A stretch of DNA of 64,000 nucleotides, taken from contig NZ_SGWZ01000004.1 of NCBI RefSeq assembly GCF_004216755.1, positions 148,158 through 212,157 on the forward strand, in the 5' to 3' direction. Positions 50,879-60,192 of this stretch are shown in pieces. Each line of letters begins with the position of its first letter. Position 1 is the stretch's first letter. The DNA comes from Kerstersia gyiorum (GTDB lineage Bacteria; Pseudomonadota; Gammaproteobacteria; Burkholderiales; Burkholderiaceae_B). A program made the translations under genes and the position numbers. A model generated the notes under the pieces. That model was not told the origin of the DNA. It did not search any database and saw nothing but the letters and a program-made list of their open reading frames with translations.

Positions 50879-51895
50879 ATGAAAGTTTTCTACGACAAGG
50901 ACGCCGATCTGTCCCTCATCAAGGGCAAGACTGTCGCGATCATCGGTTATGGTTCGCAGGGCCACGCCCATGCGCAAAACCTGAATGACTCGGGCGTCAA
51001 GGTCGTGGTCGGTCTGCGCAAGGGCGGTTCGTCCTGGAACAAGGCCGTCAACGCCGGCCTGGAAGTCAAGGAAGTGGCTGAGGCCGTGCGCGCCGCCGAC
51101 GTGGTCATGATGCTGCTGCCGGACGAGAACATCGCCCAGGTCTACAAGGAATCCGTGGCTGACAACATCCAGTCCGGCGCCGCCCTGGCTTTCGCCCATG
51201 GCTTCAACGTTCACTATGGCCAGGTCGTGCCGCGCAAGGACATCGACGTCATCATGGTTGCGCCCAAGGCGCCGGGCCACACGGTGCGTGGCACCTACTC
51301 GCAAGGTGGCGGCGTTCCGCACCTGATCGCCGTGCACCAGGATCACTCCGGTTCCGCCCGTGACATCGCCCTGTCGTACGCCAGCGCCAACGGCGGTGGC
51401 CGTGCCGGCATCATCGAAACCAACTTCCGCGAAGAGACCGAGACTGATCTGTTCGGTGAACAGGCCGTGCTGTGCGGCGGTACCGTCGAGCTGATCCGCA
51501 TGGGCTTCGAAACCCTGGTGGAAGCCGGTTATGCGCCCGAAATGGCTTACTTCGAGTGCCTGCACGAACTGAAGCTGATCGTCGACCTGATCTACGAAGG
51601 CGGCATCGCCAACATGAACTACTCGATCTCGAACAACGCTGAATTCGGCGAATACGAGACCGGCCCGAAGGTGGTCAATGAGGGTTCGCGCGCAGCCATG
51701 CGCCAGGCCCTGAAGGACATCCAGACGGGTGATTATGCCAAGCGCTTCATCCTGGAAAACGCGGCCGGCGCTGCTTCGCTGACGGCCCGCCGTCGCATCA
51801 TCGCCGACTCGCAAATCGAGGAAGTGGGTGGCAAGCTGCGCGCCATGATGCCCTGGATCGCCAAGAACAAGCTGGTCGATCAAAGCAAGAACTGA
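50879..51895 (+). CDS. ilvC: Ketol-acid reductoisomerase
   Basis: This 338-aa class I enzyme converts acetolactate and acetohydroxybutyrate to the dihydroxy acids with NADPH and Mg2+. It has the Rossmann motif IIGYGSQGHAHAQNL, VVGLRKGGSSW for NADPH, PKAPGHTVRGTY, and metal-site acidic residues in FREETETDLFGEQ and the ECLHELKLIVDL segment. It has a good AGGAG site and ends with a strong terminator. Confidence 0.97.
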   Translation: MKVFYDKDADLSLIKGKTVAIIGYGSQGHAHAQNLNDSGVKVVVGLRKGGSSWNKAVNAGLEVKEVAEAVRAADVVMMLLPDENIAQVYKESVADNIQSGAALAFAHGFNVHYGQVVPRKDIDVIMVAPKAPGHTVRGTYSQGGGVPHLIAVHQDHSGSARDIALSYASANGGGRAGIIETNFREETETDLFGEQAVLCGGTVELIRMGFETLVEAGYAPEMAYFECLHELKLIVDLIYEGGIANMNYSISNNAEFGEYETGPKVVNEGSRAAMRQALKDIQTGDYAKRFILENAAGAASLTARRRIIADSQIEEVGGKLRAMMPWIAKNKLVDQSKN

Positions 51896-51953
51896 TCTAC
51901 CCGAGGCTAACGGTCGCCACGTCTCGAGCAGGGGCGTGGCGGAACGAGTCAGG

Positions 51954-51995
51954 CAAGGGCGCAGGCCGGGAAACCGGTCTGCGCCCTTGTTGTTT
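51954..51995 (+). terminator. Terminator after ilvC
   Basis: A 16-bp stem, 51954-51969 with 51974-51989 and one G-T pair, closes a GAAA-type loop and is followed by TTGTTT. Confidence 0.88.
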
Positions 51996-52372
51996 CCGGT
52001 GCTGGGGCAGCGCGAGTTTCGCCATGCTTGCGCGTATTCGGTTAATCTTCGTCTGAGAGACCATTCGTGGATTCGGGCGTGGTGCGTATGTTGCCCGCCC
52101 CTGCTACGGTGGAAACCTGGTCCGCTGCCAGATGCCAGCAGGTCCGATGCCGGGTGTTGCGAGGGCTTGCCTGCATGGCAGTGCTGGTCGCCGGGCGTCC
52201 CCGATGGCAGTACACTTGCGCGCGGAAGGGGGCTGCACGCATCTGTGTATCTGCCTGCCCTGCACTTTTTTTCAGCGGGATGCGCTGCCAGATCATTGCG
52301 CTGGCGCTCAATGTGAAACATCTTCCTGTCCTGGCCGATCCGGCCATTTGAACCAACGGAAAATCCTGAATT
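51996..52372. other. 377-bp gap between ilvC and pssA
   Basis: No supported gene is present. From general knowledge, related Bordetella genomes carry a phosphatidylserine decarboxylase gene around this position; none is visible here. It should hold the pssA promoter. Confidence 0.4.
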
Positions 52373-53140
52373 ATGCCGAACCTGCGTTTTCGTGATGCCG
52401 ATCACCGACACCGCAGCATTTACCTGTTGCCCAATGCTTTTACGACGGCGAATCTGTTTGCCGGGTTTTATGCCATCGTCCAGGCCATGGGGGGCCACTT
52501 CGAGGCCGCTGCCATTGCCATCTTCGTTGCCATGGTGTTCGACGCCATGGATGGGCGCGTGGCCCGCATGACCAATACCCAATCCTCGTTTGGCGAGCAA
52601 TACGATTCGCTGTCGGACATGACGTCCTTCGGCATCGCGCCGGCGCTGGTGATGTATGAATGGGCGTTGCACGACCTGGGGCGCTGGGGCTGGCTGGCGG
52701 CGTTTGTCTATGTCTCTGGTGCGGCGTTGCGCCTGGCGCGCTTCAACGCCAATATCGGCGTGGTGGACAAACGTTTCTTCCAGGGGCTGCCCAGCCCTGC
52801 GGCTGCCGCCCTGGTGGCGGGATTCATCTGGCTGGTGGTCGACAACAAGCTGGCGATCGCGCCGGAAAGCCTGGCCTGGATCAGCTTCGGGCTGACGCTC
52901 TATACCGGCATCACCATGGTGACTGATGCGCCGTTCTACAGCGGCAAGTCAGTCATGGTGGGGCGCAGCGTGCCTTTCTGGGTGATCTCGGTCTTCGTGG
53001 CGGGCTTTGTCTTCATTTCCAGTGACCCACCTGTGGCGCTGTTCGGCTTTTTCGTGCTGTACGGCCTGTCGGGCTGGGTGATCTGGATATGGCGCTGGCA
53101 ACGACTGCGCCGCCTGAGTTCTGGACGACGCGAAGGCTAG
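52373..53140 (+). CDS. pssA: CDP-diacylglycerol-serine O-phosphatidyltransferase
   Basis: This 255-aa integral membrane enzyme makes phosphatidylserine. The CDP-alcohol phosphotransferase motif DG-x2-AR-x8-G-x3-D-x3-D is DGRVARMTNTQSSFGEQYDS plus LSD. About seven hydrophobic helices follow the cytosolic N-terminus (NLRFRDADHRHRSIYLLPN). The ribosome site is weak (GGAAAA). Confidence 0.93.
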   Translation: MPNLRFRDADHRHRSIYLLPNAFTTANLFAGFYAIVQAMGGHFEAAAIAIFVAMVFDAMDGRVARMTNTQSSFGEQYDSLSDMTSFGIAPALVMYEWALHDLGRWGWLAAFVYVSGAALRLARFNANIGVVDKRFFQGLPSPAAAALVAGFIWLVVDNKLAIAPESLAWISFGLTLYTGITMVTDAPFYSGKSVMVGRSVPFWVISVFVAGFVFISSDPPVALFGFFVLYGLSGWVIWIWRWQRLRRLSSGRREG

Positions 53141-53162
53141 CAGGCTTTTGAAGCTTGCATGC

Positions 53163-53190
53163 AAAAAGGGGCATGGCGCCCCTTTTTTTT
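53163..53190. terminator. Bidirectional terminator between pssA and the lipoprotein gene
   Basis: AAAAAGGGGC (53163-53172) pairs with GCCCCTTTTT (53178-53187) around ATGGC and continues in T. It serves both converging genes. Confidence 0.9.
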
Positions 53191-53235
53191 ATTCCATGCG
53201 AATGTCAGGGCAGGGCAGGCCTGCCGCAGCGGCGC

Positions 53236-53778
53236 TCAGAAGTCGAAGTAGTTCCAGGGCGCGTTGTCGTCGAAGCGCGGGTCCGGGCCAGGGTAGAAGC
53301 GGGTGACTTTCTCGCCGGTCATGCCGAAGAAGACGTACATCACGGAATTCCAGACGCCGTTCTCGCGGTAGCGGTAGCCCCAGACCTGTTCGCGCAGCGA
53401 AGGCAGGCCGACCCAGCCGGTGCGGGCAGGGGGGCCGAAGGCGCAGGTGACATCCTGCTGGGTCCAGGTGCCGGTGCGCAGGCGTTCGAACGATTCATTG
53501 GTGAGGACCGGTTCGCGCTTGGTCAGGCGACCCTCGGCGTCGAAGTCCATGGCCCAGGCATATTGGCCCTGGGGTTGCTGCGACCAGACGGCGCGCAGGC
53601 CGCCGTTGGCTAACGGGCAACTGCTGGTGGGCGCGCCCAGCGTGGTGGTGGCGCTGTCCAGCGTGGTGTCCGCCGGCAAGGTCATGGGCGTGGAACAGGC
53701 GCCCAGCAGCAGGGTGGCGAGCGCCAGCGGCAGGCTGAGACGGGCAAGGCGAGGAGTGGCAAGACGTTTGGTTTGCAT
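53236..53778 (-). CDS. Outer-membrane lipoprotein, unknown function
   Basis: This 180-aa protein has a basic N-terminus and lipobox LLGAC (Cys about residue 27). The mature part includes AWAMDFDAEGRLTKREPVLT, VTCAFGPPARTGWVG and a strand-rich C-terminal half ending PWNYFDF. The FGPP-type turn recalls the BamE/SmpA group, where a short motif of this kind relates sequence to protein-protein contacts; the similarity is weak. The ATG at 53778 gives a normal lipoprotein signal; the longer form from 53859 does not. Confidence 0.75.
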   Translation of the reverse strand: MQTKRLATPRLARLSLPLALATLLLGACSTPMTLPADTTLDSATTTLGAPTSSCPLANGGLRAVWSQQPQGQYAWAMDFDAEGRLTKREPVLTNESFERLRTGTWTQQDVTCAFGPPARTGWVGLPSLREQVWGYRYRENGVWNSVMYVFFGMTGEKVTRFYPGPDPRFDDNAPWNYFDF

Positions 53779-54111
53779 ATCTGGCAGGTGTCCCGGCATG
53801 GATGACACGGGAGAATCAGTGATGCGTTGGAAGGAAAATGGTTGATTGCTATTGTGCACTGTTTGCGGCTTTCCTGCGTTCAGGCAGCGCGGGTGGCTTT
53901 TTTGCAGCTAGGGCGAATTGTTGCGCGACAGTTGGGGTGGATCTGGGTTATTATCAGCGGCTATACGGAAACGTATTGAATTGTGTGGCGCAGCCGTAAT
54001 GGCTGTCTGACCGATGGTTAAAGTATCAGTCCGGACAATCAGGCGGGTGCGCGTTTTTTCAGCTCACGCCAGGGCACCTCGGTCCTGGCGCATGTCCGAG
54101 AGGAATAAATC

Positions 54112-54381
54112 ATGTCTGTAGCAGATATCAAGAAGTCCGAAATCGTTTCGCAATTCCAGCGCGCCCAAGGCGACACGGGTTCCCCCGAAGTGCAAGTGGC
54201 ACTGCTGACGGCTCGCATCAACGAGCTGACGGGCCACTTCAAGGAACACGTCAAGGATCACCACTCGCGTCGTGGCCTGCTGCGCATGGTCAGCCGTCGC
54301 CGCAAGCTGCTGGACTACCTGAAGGGCCGCAACCCTGACGCTTACCGCGCCCTGATCGAAAAGCTCGGTCTGCGCAAGTGA
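54112..54381 (+). CDS. rpsO: Ribosomal protein S15
   Basis: The 89-aa product has the normal length. The typical core DTGSPEVQVALLTARINELT and HHSRRGLLRMVSRRRKLLDYL bind 16S rRNA in the small-subunit platform. It has a good ribosome site (GAGAGGAATAAATC) and is followed by a terminator and pnp, the order conserved in proteobacteria. Autoregulation through the leader is known in other species. Confidence 0.98.
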   Translation: MSVADIKKSEIVSQFQRAQGDTGSPEVQVALLTARINELTGHFKEHVKDHHSRRGLLRMVSRRRKLLDYLKGRNPDAYRALIEKLGLRK

Positions 54382-54416
54382 TCGAAGTCAACGGGGCTGG
54401 TTCCCCATGATGCCGA

Positions 54417-54464
54417 CCGTGGGCGATGCAACGCTGTGTGCGCTGCATCGCCCACGGTTTTTTT
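54417..54464 (+). terminator. Terminator between rpsO and pnp
   Basis: CCGTGGGCGATGCA (54417-54430) pairs perfectly with TGCATCGCCCACGG (54444-54457) and is followed by seven T. Some read-through to pnp is usual in this arrangement. Confidence 0.93.
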
Positions 54465-54569
54465 ACTGTCGGGCAAGCGCATGGCTGCAACACCGTTCAT
54501 TGAGGGCGGCAGGCTGGACGCTGGGCATGGCGGCAAAGGCATTTTTTAAATAGTAAGGATTCATAGACA

Positions 54570-56711
54570 ATGTTCAATAAAGTGACCAAGTCGTTCCAGT
54601 ACGGTCAGCATACGGTGGTGCTGGAGACGGGCGAGATTGCCCGCCAGGCCTCCGGCGCCGTGCTGGTGTCCATCGAAGATACCGTCGTGCTGGCAACTGT
54701 TGTCGCAGCGCGCAAGGCCAAGGCCGGTCAGGACTTTTTCCCGCTGACTGTCGATTACATCGAGAAAACGTATGCGGCCGGCCGCATCCCCGGCGGCTTT
54801 TTCAAGCGCGAAGGCAAGCCTTCCGAAAAGGAAACGCTGACTTCCCGCCTGATCGACCGTCCGCTGCGCCCGCTGTTCCCGGAAGGTTTCTACAACGACG
54901 TCCAGGTCATCATTCATACGGTTTCGGTCAATCCTGAAATCGACCCGGACATCGCCGCCATGATCGGCGCTTCTGCCGCGCTGGCCATCTCTGGTATTCC
55001 GTTCAACGGTCCGATCGGTGCCGCACGCGTTGGTTACATCGACGGCAACTATGTGCTGAACCCGACTGCCAGCCAGCTCAAGACGTCTGCGCTGGATCTG
55101 GTCGTGGCCGGTACGGAAAACGCCGTGCTGATGGTCGAGTCCGAAGCACAGCAGCTCAGCGAAGAAGTGATGCTGGGCGGCGTGGTCTATGGCCACGAGC
55201 AAATGCAGGCCGTCATCAATGCCATCCATGAGTTGGTGGAAGATGCTGGCAAGCCGGAATGGGATTGGCAAGCTGCGCCGCGCAACGAAGCGCTGATCGC
55301 GGCCGTGACTGCCGTGGCCGAAAACGGCCTGAAGGCGGCTTACTCCATCCGCGAAAAGCAGGCGCGCACGGCGCAACTGCGCGAAGTGTACGCTGACGTG
55401 CATGCCAAGCTGGCCGAACAGGCTGCACAGGCAGGGACTGCTGCGCCCGATACGGTTGAAGTCGAAAACATTCTGTTCGACCTGGAAGCTCGTATCGTCC
55501 GTTCGCAGATCCTGAGCGGCGAGCCGCGTATCGACGGCCGTGACACGCGCACGGTGCGCCCGATCAGCATCCGCCTGGGCGTGCTGCCCCGCGCGCACGG
55601 CAGCGCGCTGTTCACCCGTGGTGAAACGCAGGCGCTGGTGGTTGCCACGCTGGGCACCAAGCAGGACGAGCAGATCATCGACGCGCTGATGGGCGAGTAC
55701 CGCGACCGCTTCATGTTCCACTACAACATGCCTCCGTTCGCGACCGGCGAAACGGGCCGCGTGGGCGTGCCCAAGCGTCGTGAAATCGGCCATGGCCGCC
55801 TGGCGAAGCGTTCGCTGGTGCCGCTGCTGCCCGCTCATGAAGACTTCCAGTACAGCATCCGTGTGGTGTCGGAAATCACCGAATCCAATGGTTCCTCGTC
55901 GATGGCTTCGGTTTGCGGCGGTTCGCTGGCCATGATGGATGCCGGTGTGCCCGTGAAGGATCACGTGGCTGGCGTGGCCATGGGCTTGATCCTGGACGGC
56001 GGCAAGTTCGCCGTGCTGACGGACATCCTGGGCGACGAAGATCACCTGGGCGATATGGACTTCAAGGTGGCGGGTACCGAAAACGGTGTGACCGCACTGC
56101 AGATGGACATCAAGATCCAGGGCATCACCAAGGAAATCATGCAAGTGGCGCTGGCTCAGGCCCGCGAAGGCCGCCTGCATATCCTGGGCAAGATGAAGGA
56201 CGCTCTGGGCGGTTCGCGCCAGGAGCTGTCGACCTTCGCACCGCGCATGCTGCAGATCAAGATCAATCCTGAGAAGATCCGTGACGTGATCGGCAAGGGC
56301 GGCGCCACCATCCGTGCGCTGACCGAAGAAACCGGTACGCAGATCGACATCTCGGACGATGGCAGCATCACCATCTCCAGTGCCGACCTGGATCGCGCGA
56401 AGGAAGCCCAGCGCCGCATCGAAGAAATCACGGCGGACGTGGAAGTTGGCCAAGTATATGAAGGCAGCGTACTGCGCCTGCTGGATTTCGGTGCCATCGT
56501 TCAGGTGTTGCCGGGCCGCGACGGCCTGCTGCACATTTCCGAGATCGCGAACTATCGCATCGCCAACATCAACGATGTGCTGAAGGTTGGTCAGGCAGTG
56601 CGTGTTAAGGTGATCGAGGCCGACGAAAAGGGCCGTCTGCGCCTGTCGGTGAAGGCGATCGGCGGCATCGAACAGCAGGGCGGCCCGGCCGCTCCTGGCG
56701 CTGCCCAGTAA
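54570..56711 (+). CDS. pnp: Polynucleotide phosphorylase
   Basis: The 713-aa product has two RNase PH-like domains (about 10-230 and 315-550), joined by a helical linker. The KH domain has KIRDVIGKGGATIRAL at about residue 565, and the S1 domain VGQVYEGSVLRLLDFG at about 622. It is a phosphate-dependent 3'-5' exoribonuclease in mRNA decay. The start follows AAGGATTCATAGACA. Confidence 0.98.
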   Translation: MFNKVTKSFQYGQHTVVLETGEIARQASGAVLVSIEDTVVLATVVAARKAKAGQDFFPLTVDYIEKTYAAGRIPGGFFKREGKPSEKETLTSRLIDRPLRPLFPEGFYNDVQVIIHTVSVNPEIDPDIAAMIGASAALAISGIPFNGPIGAARVGYIDGNYVLNPTASQLKTSALDLVVAGTENAVLMVESEAQQLSEEVMLGGVVYGHEQMQAVINAIHELVEDAGKPEWDWQAAPRNEALIAAVTAVAENGLKAAYSIREKQARTAQLREVYADVHAKLAEQAAQAGTAAPDTVEVENILFDLEARIVRSQILSGEPRIDGRDTRTVRPISIRLGVLPRAHGSALFTRGETQALVVATLGTKQDEQIIDALMGEYRDRFMFHYNMPPFATGETGRVGVPKRREIGHGRLAKRSLVPLLPAHEDFQYSIRVVSEITESNGSSSMASVCGGSLAMMDAGVPVKDHVAGVAMGLILDGGKFAVLTDILGDEDHLGDMDFKVAGTENGVTALQMDIKIQGITKEIMQVALAQAREGRLHILGKMKDALGGSRQELSTFAPRMLQIKINPEKIRDVIGKGGATIRALTEETGTQIDISDDGSITISSADLDRAKEAQRRIEEITADVEVGQVYEGSVLRLLDFGAIVQVLPGRDGLLHISEIANYRIANINDVLKVGQAVRVKVIEADEKGRLRLSVKAIGGIEQQGGPAAPGAAQ

Positions 56712-56776
56712 AGTCCAGGTGTTCCTGTGCCGGGCGCCTGAGAGGGTGCCGGCAACGGGAGGCAGTGACTTGCATG

Positions 56777-56815
56777 CCCCAGTGGCTGGAGAAAATCCGG
56801 CGACTGGGGTTTTTT
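56777..56815 (+). terminator. Terminator after pnp
   Basis: CCCCAGT (56777-56783) pairs with ACTGGGG (56803-56809), with an inner GCTGG/CCGGC extension and a GAAAA-containing loop, followed by TTTTTT. Confidence 0.88.
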
Positions 56816-56914
56816 ACATGATGGATGAGGGATGGTGCGGGCAGGTTGAGCTGCAGCTGCGTCCTTGGACTCGCATAGGTGGTACCAGAGTCAGTACCTT
56901 GGGAAGGAGTTGGG

Positions 56915-57790
56915 GTGTCCAGCGCTATCGACGAAATTATCGCGGGTCGAGAGCCCGGCGGGCATGAGCAACCCGCGCACCATCGCTATGTCGTCACGGT
57001 GTTCGGTATCTATGGCCGGCCGGCAGGCAAGGCCATTCCTGTTGCTGCCCTGGTGCGCCTGTTGTCCGAACTGGGCTACGAGCCTGCCAGTGTGCGTTCG
57101 TCTATTTCCCGTCTGAAGAAAAAAGGCGTGTTGATCAGCCGCAAGGTGGGCGGCGCCAGTGGCTATGCCCTATCCGATGGCCTTGAATCACATATGCTGG
57201 CAGGCGATGAACGTATCTTTTCGCCTCAGACGGCACGCTTGGCGGATTCCTGGCTGTTGGTGTCCTATTCCGTGCCGGAAAGTGAGCGGAAAAAACGTCA
57301 CAAAATACGGGCGGGCCTCTCGCGCATGGGGTTTGGCAATGTGGCTCCAGGCCTTGGGATCGCTCCGGCTCGGATGCAGGCCGAGGTCGAGGCTTACATC
57401 CGCGAGCATGATCTGTGGCCGTATGTCGAATTTTTCGTTGCGGAACCCGTGGGGTTTGGCGATTTGCGCGACAAGACGGCCCAGTGGTGGAACCTGGCTG
57501 CCATTGAGGCCGAATACGAGGCGTTTGTACAAACCTACGGGCCGGAAAGCGAGCGCTGGCTGGGTTCTGTGCGTGAAGACCCGGATGTCTTGCGCGAAGC
57601 GTTCAGGCTCTATGTGCCCATGGTGACGCAATGGCGGCGCCTGCCGTTCCTGGACCCGGGGCTGCCGCCGGAGCTGTTGCCTGCCGAATGGCGCGGCATT
57701 GCCGCACGGCGGGTGTTCAGTGAACTGCACCGGGTGCTGAAGCCTCTTTCGGCGCGTTACGTCGACAGCCTGTCGCAAGCCTGTGTCTGA
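56915..57790 (+). CDS. PaaX-family transcription regulator
   Basis: This 291-aa protein has the N-terminal PaaX winged helix (YVVTVFGIYGRPAGKAIPVAALV, then VRSSISRLKKKGVL) and the PaaX central and C-terminal regions with LADSWLLVSYSVPE. PaaX represses phenylacetyl-CoA catabolism, but no paa genes are in the window, so its target is unknown. The start is GTG at 56915, six bases behind AAGGAG. The longer upstream reading has no ribosome site. Confidence 0.85.
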   Translation: MSSAIDEIIAGREPGGHEQPAHHRYVVTVFGIYGRPAGKAIPVAALVRLLSELGYEPASVRSSISRLKKKGVLISRKVGGASGYALSDGLESHMLAGDERIFSPQTARLADSWLLVSYSVPESERKKRHKIRAGLSRMGFGNVAPGLGIAPARMQAEVEAYIREHDLWPYVEFFVAEPVGFGDLRDKTAQWWNLAAIEAEYEAFVQTYGPESERWLGSVREDPDVLREAFRLYVPMVTQWRRLPFLDPGLPPELLPAEWRGIAARRVFSELHRVLKPLSARYVDSLSQACV

Positions 57791-57956
57791 CTGTCAGGCC
57801 TGGGCTGTATTCCATACGCCAGCAGTTCCTGTGCGTTGTCTGCCTGATACCCCTGTGTAATGGCACTGGCGGCAATCAGCGTATTGCCCGGAACCTGGGG
57901 CAAGTCATGCTGGCGCCAACGCCGCGCCCGCCTGCGGCGTTTTGTGGCCGCGGGAA

Positions 57957-58520
57957 TCAGGGGTGTTCCATCAGCATGACGGCACTGGTGTCCGGAACCA
58001 GCGCTTCGAAGATATGGGTTTCATCCGCAGGATAGCTGGCGTAGTCGCCAGGGCCGAGTTCCACGGTCTGGTTGAGCGGGCCGACGCGCGCGCGGCCATG
58101 GCAGATGACAACATGCTCGGCAGTGCCGGACGGGTGGGGGATGGACACCCGGGGCTTGCCCGGTTGCGCGACCAGGCGGTACATATCGCGCTGCATGCCG
58201 GCCGGGCAAACCGCCAGCAGGGTTGCCACATAGTTGGCCTGTTCCGATGCCAGGGCCATGCCTTCGCCGGCACGCAGCACCTGTATCGGCGGCCTGGCGG
58301 GCGCAATCAGGCGCGTTACCTGGATTTCCAGTGCCATGGCGAGCGACCAAAGGGTTTCGAGACCAGGGTTGCCGATGCCAGCTTCGATTTGCGAGAGCGT
58401 GGATTTGGCTACGCCCGCTCGCTTGGCCAGTTCCGAAACTGACAGGCCCATGCGTTCCCGTTCGCGTCGCAACGAAGCGGAAAGAATAGTGATCGGAGAA
58501 GAAAATGGCGCTTCAGGCAT
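57957..58520 (-). CDS. Xre-family regulator with C-terminal cupin
   Basis: This 187-aa protein has an HTH_3 domain (about residues 12-66, LSVSELAKRAGVAKSTLSQIEAG) and a cupin effector domain (about 110-185, with PHPSGTAEHVVICHGRARV and GPGDYASYPADETHIFEAL). Such regulators often control a neighbouring transporter. It is divergent from the EamA exporter gene, with two operator-like sites between. The ATG 58520 has AAGGA 8-12 bases upstream and is preferred over a TTG at 58538. Confidence 0.87.
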   Translation of the reverse strand: MPEAPFSSPITILSASLRRERERMGLSVSELAKRAGVAKSTLSQIEAGIGNPGLETLWSLAMALEIQVTRLIAPARPPIQVLRAGEGMALASEQANYVATLLAVCPAGMQRDMYRLVAQPGKPRVSIPHPSGTAEHVVICHGRARVGPLNQTVELGPGDYASYPADETHIFEALVPDTSAVMLMEHP

Positions 58521-58689
58521 GCATGAATCCTTGTTCAACGGGCTAGCCAGGCTATTTGACCATGACGTATTGCCGTGCGTGCTGTTGGATTAGTGATGCG
58601 CCGCGCCGGCGTGTTGTACAGGGCTGGTCCGAAGGAGGCCTTTCGGGCATGGGCAGGCTGGCCTGTCGGGCTTGGAGGAGTCTCTTTTT

Positions 58690-58725
58690 GTTCATTTTAC
58701 AGAACGTTTGTTCAGTTTGGCGAAC
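58690..58725. promoter_or_regulatory. Two tandem GTTC-N8-GAAC sites
   Basis: GTTC-N8-GAAC occurs at 58690-58705 and again at 58710-58725, exactly 20 bp apart, so both lie nearly two helical turns from each other on the same face. A further GTTCAAC half-site is near 58534. They lie between the Xre-cupin gene and the exporter gene, and are the best candidate operators for that regulator. Confidence 0.6.
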
Positions 58726-58812
58726 TTGGAATATTTGTCCATTATATCGTCCACTTGTTTTATTTATAGAACGGTGGTCTGGCACACCCTAGACTGGAGA
58801 GGTGCTGCAGAC

Positions 58813-59739
58813 ATGCCGATACATGGAAAAGAGATGGATAGACGGACAAGCGGCGTGGTGGAAATGATCGTGGCCATGGTGATTTCCGGCACGATAGGCT
58901 GGTTGGTACTGGAAACCGACATGCCGGTCATGACAGTGGTGTTCTGGCGTTGCGCATTCGGCGGCCTGGCCATGTTGCTGGCCTGTATCGTCCTGGGACT
59001 GCTGCGAGGTGCCTGGCCCGGCCGGGGCCAGGCGGCGCTGGCCGCGCTGGGGGGCGTGGCGCTGGTGGCCAACTGGTATTGCCTTTTTTCGGCCTATTCC
59101 TATTCATCCATCGCGCTGGCCACGATTACCTACCATACCCAGCCATTCATGCTGGTGGCGCTGGGGGCAATTTTCTTTGGCGAGTCGCTGAGGCTGCGCC
59201 AATTGGCCTGGCTGGCACTGGCGTTCTGCGGTGTGTTGCTGATCGTCGCCGGCGGCCAGCATGCGCAAGGCGATTCGCAGGCCTATCTGGCCGGAATCGG
59301 GCTGGCACTGGCCGCTGCGTTCTTCTACGCGGTGGCGGCAGCGATCACGAAACGCCTGCGCGATGTGCCACCACACTTGATCGTACTGATACAGATGGGT
59401 ACTGGCTTGCTATTGCTCTGGCCTGCTGCCGCCGTTCCGCACGGGAGCAATGCGGCCGGTACCTGGGGGTTGTTGCTCATGCTGGGCTTTGTCCATACAG
59501 GCTTCATGTCCACCTTGCTGTATGGCGCCCTCCAGAAAATATCCACTGCCTTGGTGGGGGCGCTGTCATTCATCTATCCTGTCATGACGGTCATGGTAGA
59601 TGCCTGGGTCTTCGACCATCGGTTGGGCCTGCTGCAATGGGCGGGGGCGCTGGCTATCCTGCTGGCGGTGGCGGGTATGAACTTCGGCTGGCGAGTGCCG
59701 GGTCTGCGCCGAAACGCTTCTGTAGCCGGCCAGGGGTAA
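58813..59739 (+). CDS. EamA-family (DMT) exporter
   Basis: This 308-aa protein has ten hydrophobic helices in two EamA repeats (about 15-140 and 165-295), the second ending in ALSFIYPVMTVMVDAWVF. DMT exporters of this kind pump out amino acids or related metabolites. The start at 58813 lies behind GGAGAGG; upstream reading reaches into the operator region. It is divergent from the Xre-cupin regulator. Confidence 0.88.
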   Translation: MPIHGKEMDRRTSGVVEMIVAMVISGTIGWLVLETDMPVMTVVFWRCAFGGLAMLLACIVLGLLRGAWPGRGQAALAALGGVALVANWYCLFSAYSYSSIALATITYHTQPFMLVALGAIFFGESLRLRQLAWLALAFCGVLLIVAGGQHAQGDSQAYLAGIGLALAAAFFYAVAAAITKRLRDVPPHLIVLIQMGTGLLLLWPAAAVPHGSNAAGTWGLLLMLGFVHTGFMSTLLYGALQKISTALVGALSFIYPVMTVMVDAWVFDHRLGLLQWAGALAILLAVAGMNFGWRVPGLRRNASVAGQG

Positions 59740-60192
59740 CACCGTTGTTCAATTGCGCCGCAACAGGTGGGGCGTGCATGCAGGCATGGCAGGCAATATG
59801 GCAAGGCAGGGTGACAAGGCGGCGTAGATTGGGGGGCGCATGGTGGCATGGGCGTGATGGCCATGAATAGCGCGAGAGCAACAGGCTGTAGCATGAATGA
59901 AGGCCAGCGCCGATATGATCGGTTGCGGGTACGCATTCTGCCATTGGTTTGAGCGTTCTCCCGGCCAGTGCAAACCGCCGAACCATGTCCGGTGTGCGGC
60001 GCTCAGCTTGCCTGGCATGGTCCGCGCCAGTACGGCACAAGGCGTCGTGCTGGAAAGCATCCGGGGTTGGTGGCATTCATGGAAACAACGATGAACACAG
60101 CAGCTGCATTGGTCTGTAGTGCTTTGGCAGGTACTAGCGTTCTGCCGGGCGGCCGGCAAGGATGCTCAATCATGCCGGCAGTCGGAGGCTGA
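59740..60192. other. 453-bp gap between the exporter and the esterase gene
   Basis: I see no supported gene, repeat or terminator. The esterase ribosome site GGAGG lies at its right end (60184-60188). Confidence 0.4.

Noticed and set aside
51936..52372. Possible psd remnant between ilvC and pssA
   Set aside because: The frames here start inside the ilvC terminator and show none of the decarboxylase motifs (such as the LGST-type processing site).
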